DNA from: CBDCVO01 sp965223085
GTDB taxonomy: Bacteria; Pseudomonadota; Gammaproteobacteria; Ga0077536
Reading direction: 5' to 3'
Length of the DNA: 64,000 nt
NCBI GenBank assembly: GCA_965223085.1
Contig: OZ244981.1
Location: 930,001-994,000, forward strand
Shown: positions 52,670 to 61,798 of the stretch, piece by piece
Position numbering within the stretch: the first letter of the stretch is position 1
Layout of the letters: each line of letters begins with the position of its first letter
Notes under the pieces: generated by a model
The model's database searches: none
What the model was told of the DNA's origin: nothing
Seen by the model: only the letters and a program-made list of their open reading frames with translations
Translations under genes and position numbers: made by a program

Positions 52670-54511
52670 TTACCGGTTTAGGGGCCGCGTCACCCCGATT
52701 TGAGGCCCGCGCTCAGCGCCCCAGCGTTCGAGCTCCTGTTGCAAGCCCTCGATGTGAGTTTGCGTTTTGTCGAACGCATCGGCCCAGCGCTGCGGACTAT
52801 CGACGACAATCGGTCGCAGTAGGATTACCAGTTCACTTTTTGTGGACGCAGTTCGTTTATGGCGAAACAGGGAACCCACCACCGGCAAGTCTCCGGCAAC
52901 CGGTGTTTTGGCGTCTTGATCAATGTCGCGATCCTGCATCAACCCGCCGATAACCACGAGCTGACCGTTGCGAGCTTGCACGACGGTATCGGATTCACGC
53001 ACCGTGCTACGCGCCAAGGGTAAAGTTTGGGCGACACCCGCGATGGTAATATTTTTCTGCTGATCGACGACTTGACTGACACTGGGATGTACGTGCAGCA
53101 TCACTTCGCCGGCGCTGCTGATCTGCGGGGTAACGTCTAGCGCTATGCCGGAGAAAAACGGTGTGAGTTCGATGTTGGGTGTCGACGTCGTTGAGGTGCC
53201 GGTAATGGTTGTAGTCGAGACGTCGGTAACAAAAAATTCGTCCGTACCCACTTTAATAATCGCTTTTTGGTTGTTCATCGTGGAGATCCGCGGGCTCGAC
53301 AGCACCTGTACGTTACCCTGGGTTTCCAGCAGTTCTATGAAGGCGTTGAAGTTGTTAGCGTTAACGGCGAGCGAAAAGACGCCTCCAAAAGCCGACGCAG
53401 GGATCCCTTCGATCGACGAGATACCGGGCAGTAACTCGAAAGCCGCCCCTGCGGTGTCGCTGAAACCCTGCTCACCGACTAGATTCGTCCCGCCCCCAGT
53501 ATGTCCGACCATGAAATCCCCGAACAATGAAGACCAATTGATGCCGGATTGAAAACCATCGCTCAGTTCTACTTCGAGAATTTTTGCTTCCAAAATCACT
53601 TGACGTTGTGCGATCAATTGCGCCGCTTGCAAGTAGGATTCAACTTCGCGTAACTCTGTCGGAATAGCTCGCACGACGACAACGCCCGATTGAGGGTTGA
53701 CGACCACGCTACGGCCCGCCTGTTCCCCTAAGATAGCCTCCAACGAGCGCTGTAACTCCTGCCAAAAGGACGTCTCCGGAAACAAAGTATTGATCTGGGT
53801 ACCGATCACGGTGCGCTGTCCGCGGTGATTGTCCGCCGAAGTAATAGTGGCATTGTCGTTCGTCATGTGCGACACGCCGGGTGCTTCTTGCAGCGTGCCC
53901 GCGCTGACGAACGTAGACGAGGTACCGGAGCGCGTTACATTTAAATAATTAATCTGGTAGACGCGCGCTTCCAGGCGCGCGGGGAGAACATGAAAGCCAT
54001 AAGGAGTTTGATCGAATTCAAAACCGTAAACATCACGCGCGGCGTTGATAACATCCGGAATCGTTACATTTTTTAGGTTCAGCGATATCGCCCCAGTCAC
54101 TTCCGGATGCACGACCATATTGTAATTTGTGCCGTCGACCAGGCTCATGAAAAACTGTTGTGCGGGCACATCATTGACGGCGATATCGAACTTTTGACGA
54201 TCAACGATTTTCGGTGCCTCACGCGTACCCAAGCGTAAGCTCGGCACCAAGGCGCTAGTGACCGCTTGGGGTACCGAAGGCGCGACATTCGCTTCCGCCG
54301 CACCTTTTGCGACGACATCTTGCATTTTCTCGAGCGTTGCCGTTCGTGGCGGCGCGTTGGCGCAGCCGGCGAGCAGCATCAGAGCGAAGCCAAGCGCAAA
54401 AATGGTAGCCGGAGAGCAGGAATTGCGGCCGCAACAACGGCCGCGGGTGTCAGGCGGCGTGTATGCGATTTTATTGCCACCGATTGCGAGACAGTAGGCG
54501 CTTAACGTCAT
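52670..54511 (-). CDS. mshL: MSHA outer-membrane secretin MshL
   Basis: The secretin of about 613 residues carries a lipobox LMLLAGC, a STN-like N0 domain (FDIAVNDVPAQQFFMSLVDGTNYN), an N1 region and the secretin core with VLSSPRISTMNNQKA and the GQLVVIGGLMQDR motif. It forms the pore for the pilus. The start is uncertain: the ATG at 54511 overlaps mshK by 41 bases and gives an unusually long n-region; the frame is open to 54574. Length after the lipobox fits the family. Confidence 0.93.
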   Translation of the reverse strand: MTLSAYCLAIGGNKIAYTPPDTRGRCCGRNSCSPATIFALGFALMLLAGCANAPPRTATLEKMQDVVAKGAAEANVAPSVPQAVTSALVPSLRLGTREAPKIVDRQKFDIAVNDVPAQQFFMSLVDGTNYNMVVHPEVTGAISLNLKNVTIPDVINAARDVYGFEFDQTPYGFHVLPARLEARVYQINYLNVTRSGTSSTFVSAGTLQEAPGVSHMTNDNATITSADNHRGQRTVIGTQINTLFPETSFWQELQRSLEAILGEQAGRSVVVNPQSGVVVVRAIPTELREVESYLQAAQLIAQRQVILEAKILEVELSDGFQSGINWSSLFGDFMVGHTGGGTNLVGEQGFSDTAGAAFELLPGISSIEGIPASAFGGVFSLAVNANNFNAFIELLETQGNVQVLSSPRISTMNNQKAIIKVGTDEFFVTDVSTTTITGTSTTSTPNIELTPFFSGIALDVTPQISSAGEVMLHVHPSVSQVVDQQKNITIAGVAQTLPLARSTVRESDTVVQARNGQLVVIGGLMQDRDIDQDAKTPVAGDLPVVGSLFRHKRTASTKSELVILLRPIVVDSPQRWADAFDKTQTHIEGLQQELERWGAERGPQIGVTRPLNR

Positions 54512-54836
54512 GCTTGAGTAACCTGAGAATAATTTCCTTGTCTTGGTACTCAATAACGACCTCTTTAGACTCAATCTTTAGAACTGTGGCGCCGTCGATC
54601 GTTTCTCCTACCCCCACGACTTGACCATTGATCATCGCGGTGCGGTGGGCGGGCATGATTTTGGTTGCGCGCAATTCGAAGGTCCCATAATCAACCGGCT
54701 CCGTTGCAACGATCGGTTTAGATTGCTGCAGCGGACGCATGGGATCGGGTAACTCCACTGCACCGACATTCACGACCAGCAAAACCAACACCCATAATGG
54801 GATAGTCCTGCGTCTAGACACCGATCCATTCCTCAT
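54471..54836 (-). CDS. mshK: MSHA biogenesis protein MshK (PilP-like)
   Basis: The 121-residue product has one N-terminal hydrophobic segment (about residues 12-28) and a small periplasmic domain with LPDPMRPLQ, a common motif of PilP/MshK-type proteins, and MINGQVVGVGETIDGATVL. It is likely to link the inner-membrane MshI-J complex with the secretin. It overlaps mshJ by 23 bases and mshL by 41. Confidence 0.82.
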   Translation of the reverse strand: MRNGSVSRRRTIPLWVLVLLVVNVGAVELPDPMRPLQQSKPIVATEPVDYGTFELRATKIMPAHRTAMINGQVVGVGETIDGATVLKIESKEVVIEYQDKEIILRLLKHDVKRLLSRNRWQ

Positions 54837-55488
54837 CGAGGCTCAACGTGAAAACGACGACACTGCCCGCCGCGATCGGATACTCCGTCATTTCAACTTC
54901 AATACTGTCCCAAAAGAAACCCACGTCGAGACGCTCCAGGGCGCGCAAATAGCTGAGCACATCGTGATAAGTGCCGTTGAACGTCAGGCGAAAGCCATGT
55001 CGATAAGCGCCCTGAGAGACGTCCTCCGGGTCTTGTTTGGTGTTGGATTCTGCTGCTTGTGGCAGCAACGACTCCACCCCCAAACCTTCCAAGGCGACAA
55101 ACTCCAGCGCTGTGAATTCATCCAAAACAGAGCGTAGCACCGGCGCCATTTGTGACGGCGCTACCAGACGTGCGGCTTTATTGCGAATTTCATCTTCGAG
55201 CTGCGCTTGGCGACGTTGCAGCCGCGTAATTTGGCGTTTGACCTCGGCATCCGGGTCCTTACCAGCGGCTTCCACAACCGCACCGGCCTGAATTTCAAAT
55301 GCGGTAATCTGTTGGGTCAAAGATTCGATCGAGTTATTGTAATTCGCCTCTTCACGCGCTAGCTTCTGCATGAGTTGCGCATCCCAGGCCACGCCAAGAA
55401 CCAGCATTGTTGCAAGCAACACCAACACGCGCTCTTTTAACGATAAAGCATCGATACGATCAAAAATAGCGAGATGCCTACCTTTCAT
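54814..55488 (-). CDS. mshJ: MSHA biogenesis protein MshJ (PilO-like)
   Basis: The 224-residue product has a short cytoplasmic part, one membrane segment (about residues 20-37), a coiled-coil (residues ~45-110) and a ferredoxin-like periplasmic domain ending LRLDVGFFWDSIEVEMTEYP-like. This is PilO architecture. It overlaps the PilN-like gene by 11 bases. Confidence 0.85.
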   Translation of the reverse strand: MKGRHLAIFDRIDALSLKERVLVLLATMLVLGVAWDAQLMQKLAREEANYNNSIESLTQQITAFEIQAGAVVEAAGKDPDAEVKRQITRLQRRQAQLEDEIRNKAARLVAPSQMAPVLRSVLDEFTALEFVALEGLGVESLLPQAAESNTKQDPEDVSQGAYRHGFRLTFNGTYHDVLSYLRALERLDVGFFWDSIEVEMTEYPIAAGSVVVFTLSLDEEWIGV

Positions 55489-56098
55489 GCTTATCTCCGA
55501 ACGTAATACCGTCAGTCATCATCGTAAAACCGACGAGCGCACCATGGGTTTCGTCGCGCGCGACATTGAGTTGCCGAAACGCCTTACCGTTGAACGCGTT
55601 CTCGCGGGATAATTTCTGAACGTACTTTGGCACAAGCTTCGGGTCGAGACTGTAACCCTGCATGCCGATTGCAGCACCGCCGTCACGCACTTTCAATGCG
55701 GTTAACCAAGTACCTTCTACATGCTGGCGTGCAGCGCCTGCGAGATATGCTGATAAACCGCTGGTATTGCCTAACGCCCCTTGGGATAAGGCGGCAGCGA
55801 CCTGAGAAGTGCGCGCAACTCGCGCGCGTGCGCGTTCGAGATCTTGTTTAAGGATTTCGTTTTCAACAGGAGGCGGAAATTCTGCTTGCAGCGTTTTTAC
55901 CCGTTGCTCGACATTGGCGAGTTGCACCTGCAATTGCTCATGTTGGGCTGCCAAATGTTTCATTTGATATTTACCGTAACCGTAGACTAGCGCCGCACTC
56001 AACAGGAACGCGACTAGGACTTGCGCCATCGCGATGGCGGAAAAAATTACCACAGGCTTGCGGAACAGCGGTTGATATAAATTTATCTGTTGCTTCAT
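55478..56098 (-). CDS. PilN-like MSHA biogenesis protein (MshI2-type)
   Basis: The 206-residue product starts MKQQINLYQPLFRKPVVIFSA, the PilN signature NLYQP included, with one membrane segment (about residues 17-42) and a coiled coil (LAAQHEQLQVQLANVEQRVK). PilN recruits PilM to the membrane. The ATG at 56098 overlaps the mshI stop (ATGA), so an upstream Met was rejected. Confidence 0.86.
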   Translation of the reverse strand: MKQQINLYQPLFRKPVVIFSAIAMAQVLVAFLLSAALVYGYGKYQMKHLAAQHEQLQVQLANVEQRVKTLQAEFPPPVENEILKQDLERARARVARTSQVAAALSQGALGNTSGLSAYLAGAARQHVEGTWLTALKVRDGGAAIGMQGYSLDPKLVPKYVQKLSRENAFNGKAFRQLNVARDETHGALVGFTMMTDGITFGDKHER

Positions 56099-57057
56099 AG
56101 CGCGCGTTCTTCTCGCCGCAGTGCGGCGCCGACCGCAAGAGCACATTGGGCTTGCAGCTCCATGGGCACCGGTTCGTGAGAATGCACCAGCGTATTTAGG
56201 TCCATGAACTGCGTCGTTATCCCTAACTGACTGTGCAGATAATCAGTCAAGCCTGGTACCGCGGCGGGCAAGGGGGCAATGACGACAGCACTAACAGTAG
56301 GTTGGGAAAAATGGCGCTCGTAGTAATCGAGCGTGCGTTGAATTTCGATCACCAATGCGTCCAACAAACCTTGCATTCGTTCGTCGAATACGTCGACTTG
56401 ATGTTCGATCAAATTTGCATAACCAAATTCAATGCGCCGCGACAAAAATACCGAACCCTGGCGCGTTACCGTAATCAAGCCGTGCGCACGTTCTAAGTGA
56501 ATGAAAACGATACCGGTATCGTCCTCAGGCATTAGCGAAGTCAAATTGCGGATCGCAAACTCGGGAATATCGATGAATTCCAGGGTCAAACCGGCGGCCT
56601 CGAAATCCTCGGCGACCTCCCTGACTTGCTCGCTGCGGGCCGCCACTGCATATACCCGCTTCGGGCTCTGGCCGGCGTTGGGCGGCACATCGAAAACATC
56701 GATCACCGCCTCGTCAATATGGAGATCGATCAGTTCATTGACCTGCCAACGTACCGCTGCGGGAACTTCGCTTGGCGGAACATCCGGGGCGTCGATGAGG
56801 ACTAAATTGTATTCCCCGATCCCCAAGGTACTCGTGCATACGGCACGCTGGGCTTCTTGCCGGCGGGCGATCGTTTGAAAACCCTTGTTGGCTTCTGGGA
56901 GCTCCCCGAACGTCGGCATAAATTCGAGCCACATCAGTTCTTTAGAATTATCCCCGCGGTGTCGTACCCGTGCCACGGCAACCCCATCGTGATGCGGACA
57001 TACGGCGAGCAAGCTTGTTTTGTCGGGTCGCTTTTTGAACAGCTGGGCGAGCTCCAC
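56095..57057 (-). CDS. mshI: MSHA biogenesis protein MshI (PilM-like)
   Basis: The 320-residue cytoplasmic protein has an actin-like (PilM) fold: YNLVLIDAPDVPPSEVPAAVRWQVNELID and GIVFIHLERAHGLITVTRQG. It is the first gene of the msh operon here; mshH is not present. It starts 170 bases after gpsA, separated by an imperfect GC-rich inverted repeat near 57180-57204 with no T-run. Confidence 0.88.
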   Translation of the reverse strand: MELAQLFKKRPDKTSLLAVCPHHDGVAVARVRHRGDNSKELMWLEFMPTFGELPEANKGFQTIARRQEAQRAVCTSTLGIGEYNLVLIDAPDVPPSEVPAAVRWQVNELIDLHIDEAVIDVFDVPPNAGQSPKRVYAVAARSEQVREVAEDFEAAGLTLEFIDIPEFAIRNLTSLMPEDDTGIVFIHLERAHGLITVTRQGSVFLSRRIEFGYANLIEHQVDVFDERMQGLLDALVIEIQRTLDYYERHFSQPTVSAVVIAPLPAAVPGLTDYLHSQLGITTQFMDLNTLVHSHEPVPMELQAQCALAVGAALRREERAL

Positions 57058-57227
57058 GTCTCATCCTCGCGGTGGGAACACAATAAAATGACTGCGAGCG
57101 TGATTGCGTGGTGCTGCAAACACGGGCAAACGGTCACCTGACACCCACTTTAGCGGCCATCTGCGCACAATCTTGCGGCCCCCGGTTGCACTGCACCAGG
57201 GGGTTAAAAGTAACTCGTTAATCGGGG

Positions 57228-58229
57228 TTAGCCCGCTTCGATCTCGGCCGTTAGATCGCGGTTCATTAGTGCCATTACGGCATCTGTGGGTGAGCGCTTA
57301 CTATCCAATATAGCAAGAACTTCCATGCAGATCGGTAAACTGACGCCACAACGCTCGGCCAAAGCAGCAACCGCGCGCGCGGTTGTCATGCCTTCTACCA
57401 AACCGCATTCGGCGCGGGCTTCGGTGTGTGTTTGACCGCGCCCCAAAGCGAGCCCAAAACGCCGGTTTCTGGATTGATCATCCGTTGCAGTGAGGACTAA
57501 ATCGCCGAGTCCAGAAAGCCCCATAAAGGTCTCTGTGCGACCGCCGAGACGAACCCCTAAGCGGGTAATTTCTGCCAAGCCACGGGTGATCAACGCGGCG
57601 CGCGAATTCGCGCCTAAATTCAGACCGTCGGCGACGCCGGCGGCAATTGCTAGGACGTTTTTGACGGCGCCGCCGACAGCCACACCGACGAGATCATCGG
57701 ATAAATAGGGACGAAAACTTCCTGATCGGGTGCGCGCGCAGAGCGCCTCGCCGAGGCTGTGACCATCGGTGGCGACGGTGATCGCGGCTGGTCGACCTTG
57801 GGCCACTTCCAGCGCGAAATTCGGCCCCGACAAGATTCCGACCTCGGCACCGGGCACGCAGGCGCGCATGATCTCGTGCGCTAAACACAGCCGTTGTCGC
57901 TCTACACCCTTGGAAGCACAGGCGTATCGTTTTATCCACGGCGCCGCGACGCTCAGCGCAGTTGCATTCTCGCGCAGGGTTTGAAACGGGACCACCAGTA
58001 CCGCCAGGTCGACCCGGCTGGGTAGAGCACGCAAGTCAACAAGCGGCTTGACGTTCTCTGGCAATGCGATGCCTGGAAGATAGCGAGCGTTAGTGTGGGT
58101 GCTAGCCAGGGTGGCGACGTGAGTCGCATCATGGCCCCACAAATAGACTTCCCCACCGCTGCGCGCCAAGACGATTGCAAGGGCGGTACCCCAAGCACCA
58201 GCGCCCAATACGACAGTGGAACTGTCCAT
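57228..58229 (-). CDS. gpsA: Glycerol-3-phosphate dehydrogenase [NAD(P)+]
   Basis: The 333-residue enzyme makes sn-glycerol-3-phosphate for phospholipid synthesis. The N-terminal Rossmann motif GAGAWGTALA (9-18), the SGPNFALEVAQGRPAA loop, catalytic-domain GGAVKNVLAIAAG with the active-site Lys, and NSRAALITRGLAE are all present. It follows secB by 14 bases, as in the E. coli yibN-grxC-secB-gpsA operon, lacking grxC here. Confidence 0.97.
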   Translation of the reverse strand: MDSSTVVLGAGAWGTALAIVLARSGGEVYLWGHDATHVATLASTHTNARYLPGIALPENVKPLVDLRALPSRVDLAVLVVPFQTLRENATALSVAAPWIKRYACASKGVERQRLCLAHEIMRACVPGAEVGILSGPNFALEVAQGRPAAITVATDGHSLGEALCARTRSGSFRPYLSDDLVGVAVGGAVKNVLAIAAGVADGLNLGANSRAALITRGLAEITRLGVRLGGRTETFMGLSGLGDLVLTATDDQSRNRRFGLALGRGQTHTEARAECGLVEGMTTARAVAALAERCGVSLPICMEVLAILDSKRSPTDAVMALMNRDLTAEIEAG

Positions 58230-58243
58230 GCGGCGGCGCGGCG

Positions 58244-58729
58244 TTAATGCTTAGCTTTCGACTCGGCTGCTTGTTGGCGGCGCTGAATTTCCTGTGCGTA
58301 GAGCATCTCGAAATTTACCGGCGCTAACAGGAGTTGCGGGAATCCCCCTTTGGTGACGATGTCGGAGACGACCTCGCGGGCGTAGGGAAATAATATGTTC
58401 GGACAAGCCGTCGCAAGAATTGCGCCCAAGTGCTCCGCGGCAAACCCGGTGATATTGAATAATCCCGCCTGCTGCACTTCAACAAGATAAATCGATTTCT
58501 CGTCTTGTTTTACGTTCACCGTTACTGTCAAGACGACTTCATGCACGTTCTCAGCAACGTTACTGGTGGCGTTCGCAAAATGAATGTCGACCGCAGGATT
58601 GAGTTGTTCGGTAAAAACGGCGGGCGAATTAGGCGCCTCGAAAGAAACATCCTTAACATAGATTCGTTGGATCGCGAGTTGCCCTGTAGGCGCTTGTGCT
58701 TGCGGATTTTGGGGAGCGTCATCTGCCAT
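58244..58729 (-). CDS. secB: Protein-export chaperone SecB
   Basis: The 161-residue chaperone holds presecretory proteins unfolded and delivers them to SecA. It has IQRIYVKDVSFEAPNSPAVF, the LTVTVNVKQDEK beta-strand, and the CPNILFPYAREVVSDIVTKGGFPQLLLAPVNF segment split across the conserved C-terminal half. Slightly extended at both ends relative to E. coli (155). Confidence 0.97.
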   Translation of the reverse strand: MADDAPQNPQAQAPTGQLAIQRIYVKDVSFEAPNSPAVFTEQLNPAVDIHFANATSNVAENVHEVVLTVTVNVKQDEKSIYLVEVQQAGLFNITGFAAEHLGAILATACPNILFPYAREVVSDIVTKGGFPQLLLAPVNFEMLYAQEIQRRQQAAESKAKH

Positions 58730-58785
58730 AATTTGCGTCCGTATGTGATATGAAAATGGAGTCTCTGAGCTGCGTTGCGACGGGT

Positions 58786-59217
58786 TTAGGCACCCTGTTC
58801 TACCGGCAAATTCTCGCTGCGCCAGGCAGCAAGACCGCCGTTTAAGCGGTAAACGTTTTCGAATCCGGCCCCGCCTAAAGCTTTCGCCGCCGCGACCGCT
58901 TGATTGCCGGAATCACAATAGACGATTAGCGGCTTGGTTTTATGTTTTTGGAGTTTACGGGCACCGTCCTTAATGTCTTCCATCGTCAATTGCACCGCGT
59001 TGACGATGTGTCCCTTTCGAAAGTCGGCCTCGGACCGCACATCGACCGCGATAGCGTTCTCGCGATTGAACATATGCACGGCTCGCTGCGGTGATAAAAC
59101 AGTTTTGCCTTGTCCTTGCAATAGGTTCACCGCCAACAAGCCGAGTAGGAACATAAATGCGCCGACCGTTATCCAATGATTCGTGATGAATTCGATTATT
59201 TGCTCTAGCGGAGGCAT
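58786..59217 (-). CDS. Membrane-anchored rhodanese-like protein (YibN type)
   Basis: The 143-residue product has one N-terminal membrane segment (about residues 14-34) and a rhodanese domain with AIAVDVRSEADFRKGHIVNAV and the active-site loop YCDSGNQA, Cys101. Such proteins may act in sulphur transfer. Position before secB matches yibN of E. coli. It is divergent from gpmI. Confidence 0.92.
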   Translation of the reverse strand: MPPLEQIIEFITNHWITVGAFMFLLGLLAVNLLQGQGKTVLSPQRAVHMFNRENAIAVDVRSEADFRKGHIVNAVQLTMEDIKDGARKLQKHKTKPLIVYCDSGNQAVAAAKALGGAGFENVYRLNGGLAAWRSENLPVEQGA

Positions 59218-59389
59218 GGCGTTGACGACCGTATTACCCAGAAGTTATGCGCTGTGTCACGACACAACCAGAAAGCCGGCTATAATACACTTTTCACCGT
59301 TCTCCTCGCACACGTCGCGCGAACATAGCGGTGCGTACGAGCGCAAATGTGCGGTCCCGCGCAAGGCGCCAGCGCGGATCAAATAGAAA

Positions 59390-60967
59390 ATGCCCAAAAA
59401 ATCCACCACTCCGTTGTTACTAGTCGTACTGGACGGCTGGGGCCACAGCGACGACCCGAACTTTAACGCCATTCACAGCGCGGAGACCCCGAACTGGGAC
59501 CGCTTGTGGGCACACGCGCCTCACATGCTAATTGATTGTTCGGGTCACCAGGTGGGACTACCGGACGGGCAAATGGGCAATTCGGAAGTCGGCCATATGC
59601 ATCTCGGCGCGGGGCGATGCGTGGATCAAGACTACACGCGTATCTCGAAAGCCCTCACTGAGGGTAGCTTAGCGGCTAACCCGGTATTGTGCGAGGCCAT
59701 CGCGCACGCTGCCACGCATGGTACCGCCGTGCATTTGCTGGGCTTGCTCTCCCCGGGAGGCGTGCATAGCCACGAGTCCCATATTTTTGCGCTGCTCGAA
59801 ATGGCGGCACGCAACGGCGTAGGCAAAATTTGCGTGCACGCCTTTCTCGATGGCCGCGACACGCCCCCACAAAGCGCCAGTGCATCGCTGGCACAGCTAG
59901 AGACGCACTGCCGCACGCTCGGCGTCGGCCACCTCGCCAGCATCATCGGGCGCTATTACGCCATGGATCGCAATAAAAATTGGGCGCGCACCAAAAGCGC
60001 CTACGATCTCCTCGTTGCCGGTGAGGCCACCGAAACCGCGCCGGACCCACAAACCGCGCTGCAGATGGCTTATGCTCGCGGCGAAACAGATGAGTTTGTA
60101 CAAGCCACCGCAATCTGTGACTCGCCCCAATCAGCGACTCAAATACGCGACGGCGATGTCGTGTTATTTTGCAACTTCCGTGCGGATCGCGCGCGCCAAC
60201 TAACGGCAGCGTTGACGCAGCCGAATTTCCCTCACTTCGCGCGCCGGGAATTACAACTCGGCGCATTCGTGACGATGACGGATTACGGCGATCGATTCGA
60301 CGTTCCGGTGGCGTTTCCGCCGTTAGAGCTGACGAATACCTTCGGCGAACTCATCGCCGCGCGTGGTTTAAAGCAGTTGCGGATCGCAGAGACAGAAAAA
60401 TATGCGCACGTCACCTTTTTCTTCAACGGCGGCGAGGAGCGCGAATTTCCCGGAGAAGATCGCATCTTAATACCCTCCCCACAAGTCGCAACTTACGATC
60501 TCAAACCCGAAATGAGTGCTCCTGAGGTCACGACGGAATTAACCCAAGCAATCGCCGCGCGAACTTATGATGTCATCATCTGCAACTATGCGAACGCTGA
60601 TATGGTTGGTCATACCGGCAATTTCGAGGCGACGGTGAAATGCATCGAAGTACTCGACGCGTGCCTCGCCCGCGTGCTGGCGTGTTGTCGTGACAACGGC
60701 ACCGAAATCCTCATCACCGCTGATCACGGTAATGCCGAGAAAATGCGCAGTTTCGACCTGAATGGTAGCGGTCAGCAACCGCACACCGCGCACACAAGCA
60801 ACCTCGTACCCTTGATTTACGTCGGCCGCGCTGCCGAGATGGCCGCCTCGGGCGGCTTAATGGACATTGCGCCCACGATGTTGAACATTATGGGGTTGCC
60901 GCAACCGACCGAGATGACAGGGCGAAGTTTGGTGCGAATCGACCGTGATGCTCAAGACGCAGCGTAG
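59390..60967 (+). CDS. gpmI: 2,3-bisphosphoglycerate-independent phosphoglycerate mutase
   Basis: The 525-residue Mn-dependent enzyme interconverts 3- and 2-phosphoglycerate. The alkaline-phosphatase-like domain has LDGWG with metal-ligand Asp15 and the phospho-Ser65 in QMGNSEVGH. Later HAFLDGRDTPP, YYAMDRNKNW, NYANADMVGHTGN and TADHGNAEKM give the remaining ligands. No strong ribosome binding site is visible upstream. Full length (E. coli 514). Confidence 0.97.
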   Translation: MPKKSTTPLLLVVLDGWGHSDDPNFNAIHSAETPNWDRLWAHAPHMLIDCSGHQVGLPDGQMGNSEVGHMHLGAGRCVDQDYTRISKALTEGSLAANPVLCEAIAHAATHGTAVHLLGLLSPGGVHSHESHIFALLEMAARNGVGKICVHAFLDGRDTPPQSASASLAQLETHCRTLGVGHLASIIGRYYAMDRNKNWARTKSAYDLLVAGEATETAPDPQTALQMAYARGETDEFVQATAICDSPQSATQIRDGDVVLFCNFRADRARQLTAALTQPNFPHFARRELQLGAFVTMTDYGDRFDVPVAFPPLELTNTFGELIAARGLKQLRIAETEKYAHVTFFFNGGEEREFPGEDRILIPSPQVATYDLKPEMSAPEVTTELTQAIAARTYDVIICNYANADMVGHTGNFEATVKCIEVLDACLARVLACCRDNGTEILITADHGNAEKMRSFDLNGSGQQPHTAHTSNLVPLIYVGRAAEMAASGGLMDIAPTMLNIMGLPQPTEMTGRSLVRIDRDAQDAA

Positions 60968-61071
60968 CGCAAATCGAGTCCCAATGATGTTGCGGAGCAC
61001 GTATCTCGGGCTCCACATTACACCGTAGTGCTATCAATCGCGGCTTAATAATCGCACCCTGTCTTAAAGCC

Positions 61072-61092
61072 TCGCGGGCTCCTCGCCCGCGA
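61072..61092. repeat. GC-rich hairpin downstream of gpmI
   Basis: TCGCGGGC and GCCCGCGA form a perfect 8-bp stem with a 5-base loop. On the plus strand it is followed by A, not T, residues, so it does not fit an intrinsic terminator for gpmI. The rest of the 271-base gap to the MAPEG gene shows nothing recognised. Confidence 0.5.
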
Positions 61093-61238
61093 TAAAAAAA
61101 CTGCGTACTGCGATCACGTAACACTTTCCCTGAACAACTCATTCATCTATTCTGACTGTGTCCCGGGCGCACCAAGGGCCACCGAGAAGTGCGTCTTGGG
61201 GCCTTAGCTTTGAAATAAAACCAAAGGGAGCGACACTC

Positions 61239-61649
61239 ATGAGCCCAACTGCCACTTGCCTACTCGGCCTCGCGGCGTGGTCGGTCTTCACCACAATCAT
61301 GCTCTTGGTACCGCGCATACGCGCCACCATGGCCGAGGGCAAAGCCTTGAACAGCTTTGATCCTGCCGGTAACGACCTCGGCGATTTTGGTCGCCGGGTG
61401 ACGCGCGCGCACGCCAATTGTTACGAAAATCTCGCCGTTGCTGCGGCGGTGCTGCTCTACGCCATCGCCACCGACCAAACCGCCATTACCAATGGCTTGG
61501 CGATGACTTTTCTGGGCGCCCGCGTTTTGCAATCTGTGATCCATATGTTTTCGACCAGTGTGCCCGCCGTATTGGTAAGGGCGACTTTGTTCTTTGTGCA
61601 AGTCTTTATCCTGATCATTTGGATCTATCGCTTGTTTCATGCCGCTTGA
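61239..61649 (+). CDS. MAPEG family membrane protein
   Basis: The 136-residue product has four predicted membrane helices (about residues 6-24, 66-82, 86-104 and 112-130). The first loop has LNSFDPAGNDLGDFGRRVTRAHANCYENLA, here split by the ERxxNxxEN-like Arg-Ala-His-Ala-Asn-Cys-Tyr-Glu-Asn of MAPEG (microsomal glutathione transferase-like) proteins. The ATG at 61239 follows AAAGGGAG. Substrate is unknown. Confidence 0.88.
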   Translation: MSPTATCLLGLAAWSVFTTIMLLVPRIRATMAEGKALNSFDPAGNDLGDFGRRVTRAHANCYENLAVAAAVLLYAIATDQTAITNGLAMTFLGARVLQSVIHMFSTSVPAVLVRATLFFVQVFILIIWIYRLFHAA

Positions 61650-61798
61650 GCACAACCCACGCTGAGATCGTACTTATAGGCTAAAATAATCGGATTAGCG
61701 CCTACCCACCGCACCACGCTAAGATGCAGCAACCCTATCGTGACCCATGGCAATGGCGACCTATGGCCGCTGCATCTCACCCATAGGAGAACGACATC

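Noticed and set aside
57180..57204. GC-rich inverted repeat between gpsA and mshI as terminator
   Set aside because: The stem has mismatches and no T-run follows.
61072..61092. Hairpin after gpmI as intrinsic terminator
   Set aside because: It is followed by A residues on the gpmI strand, not T; on the other strand the T-run precedes the stem.
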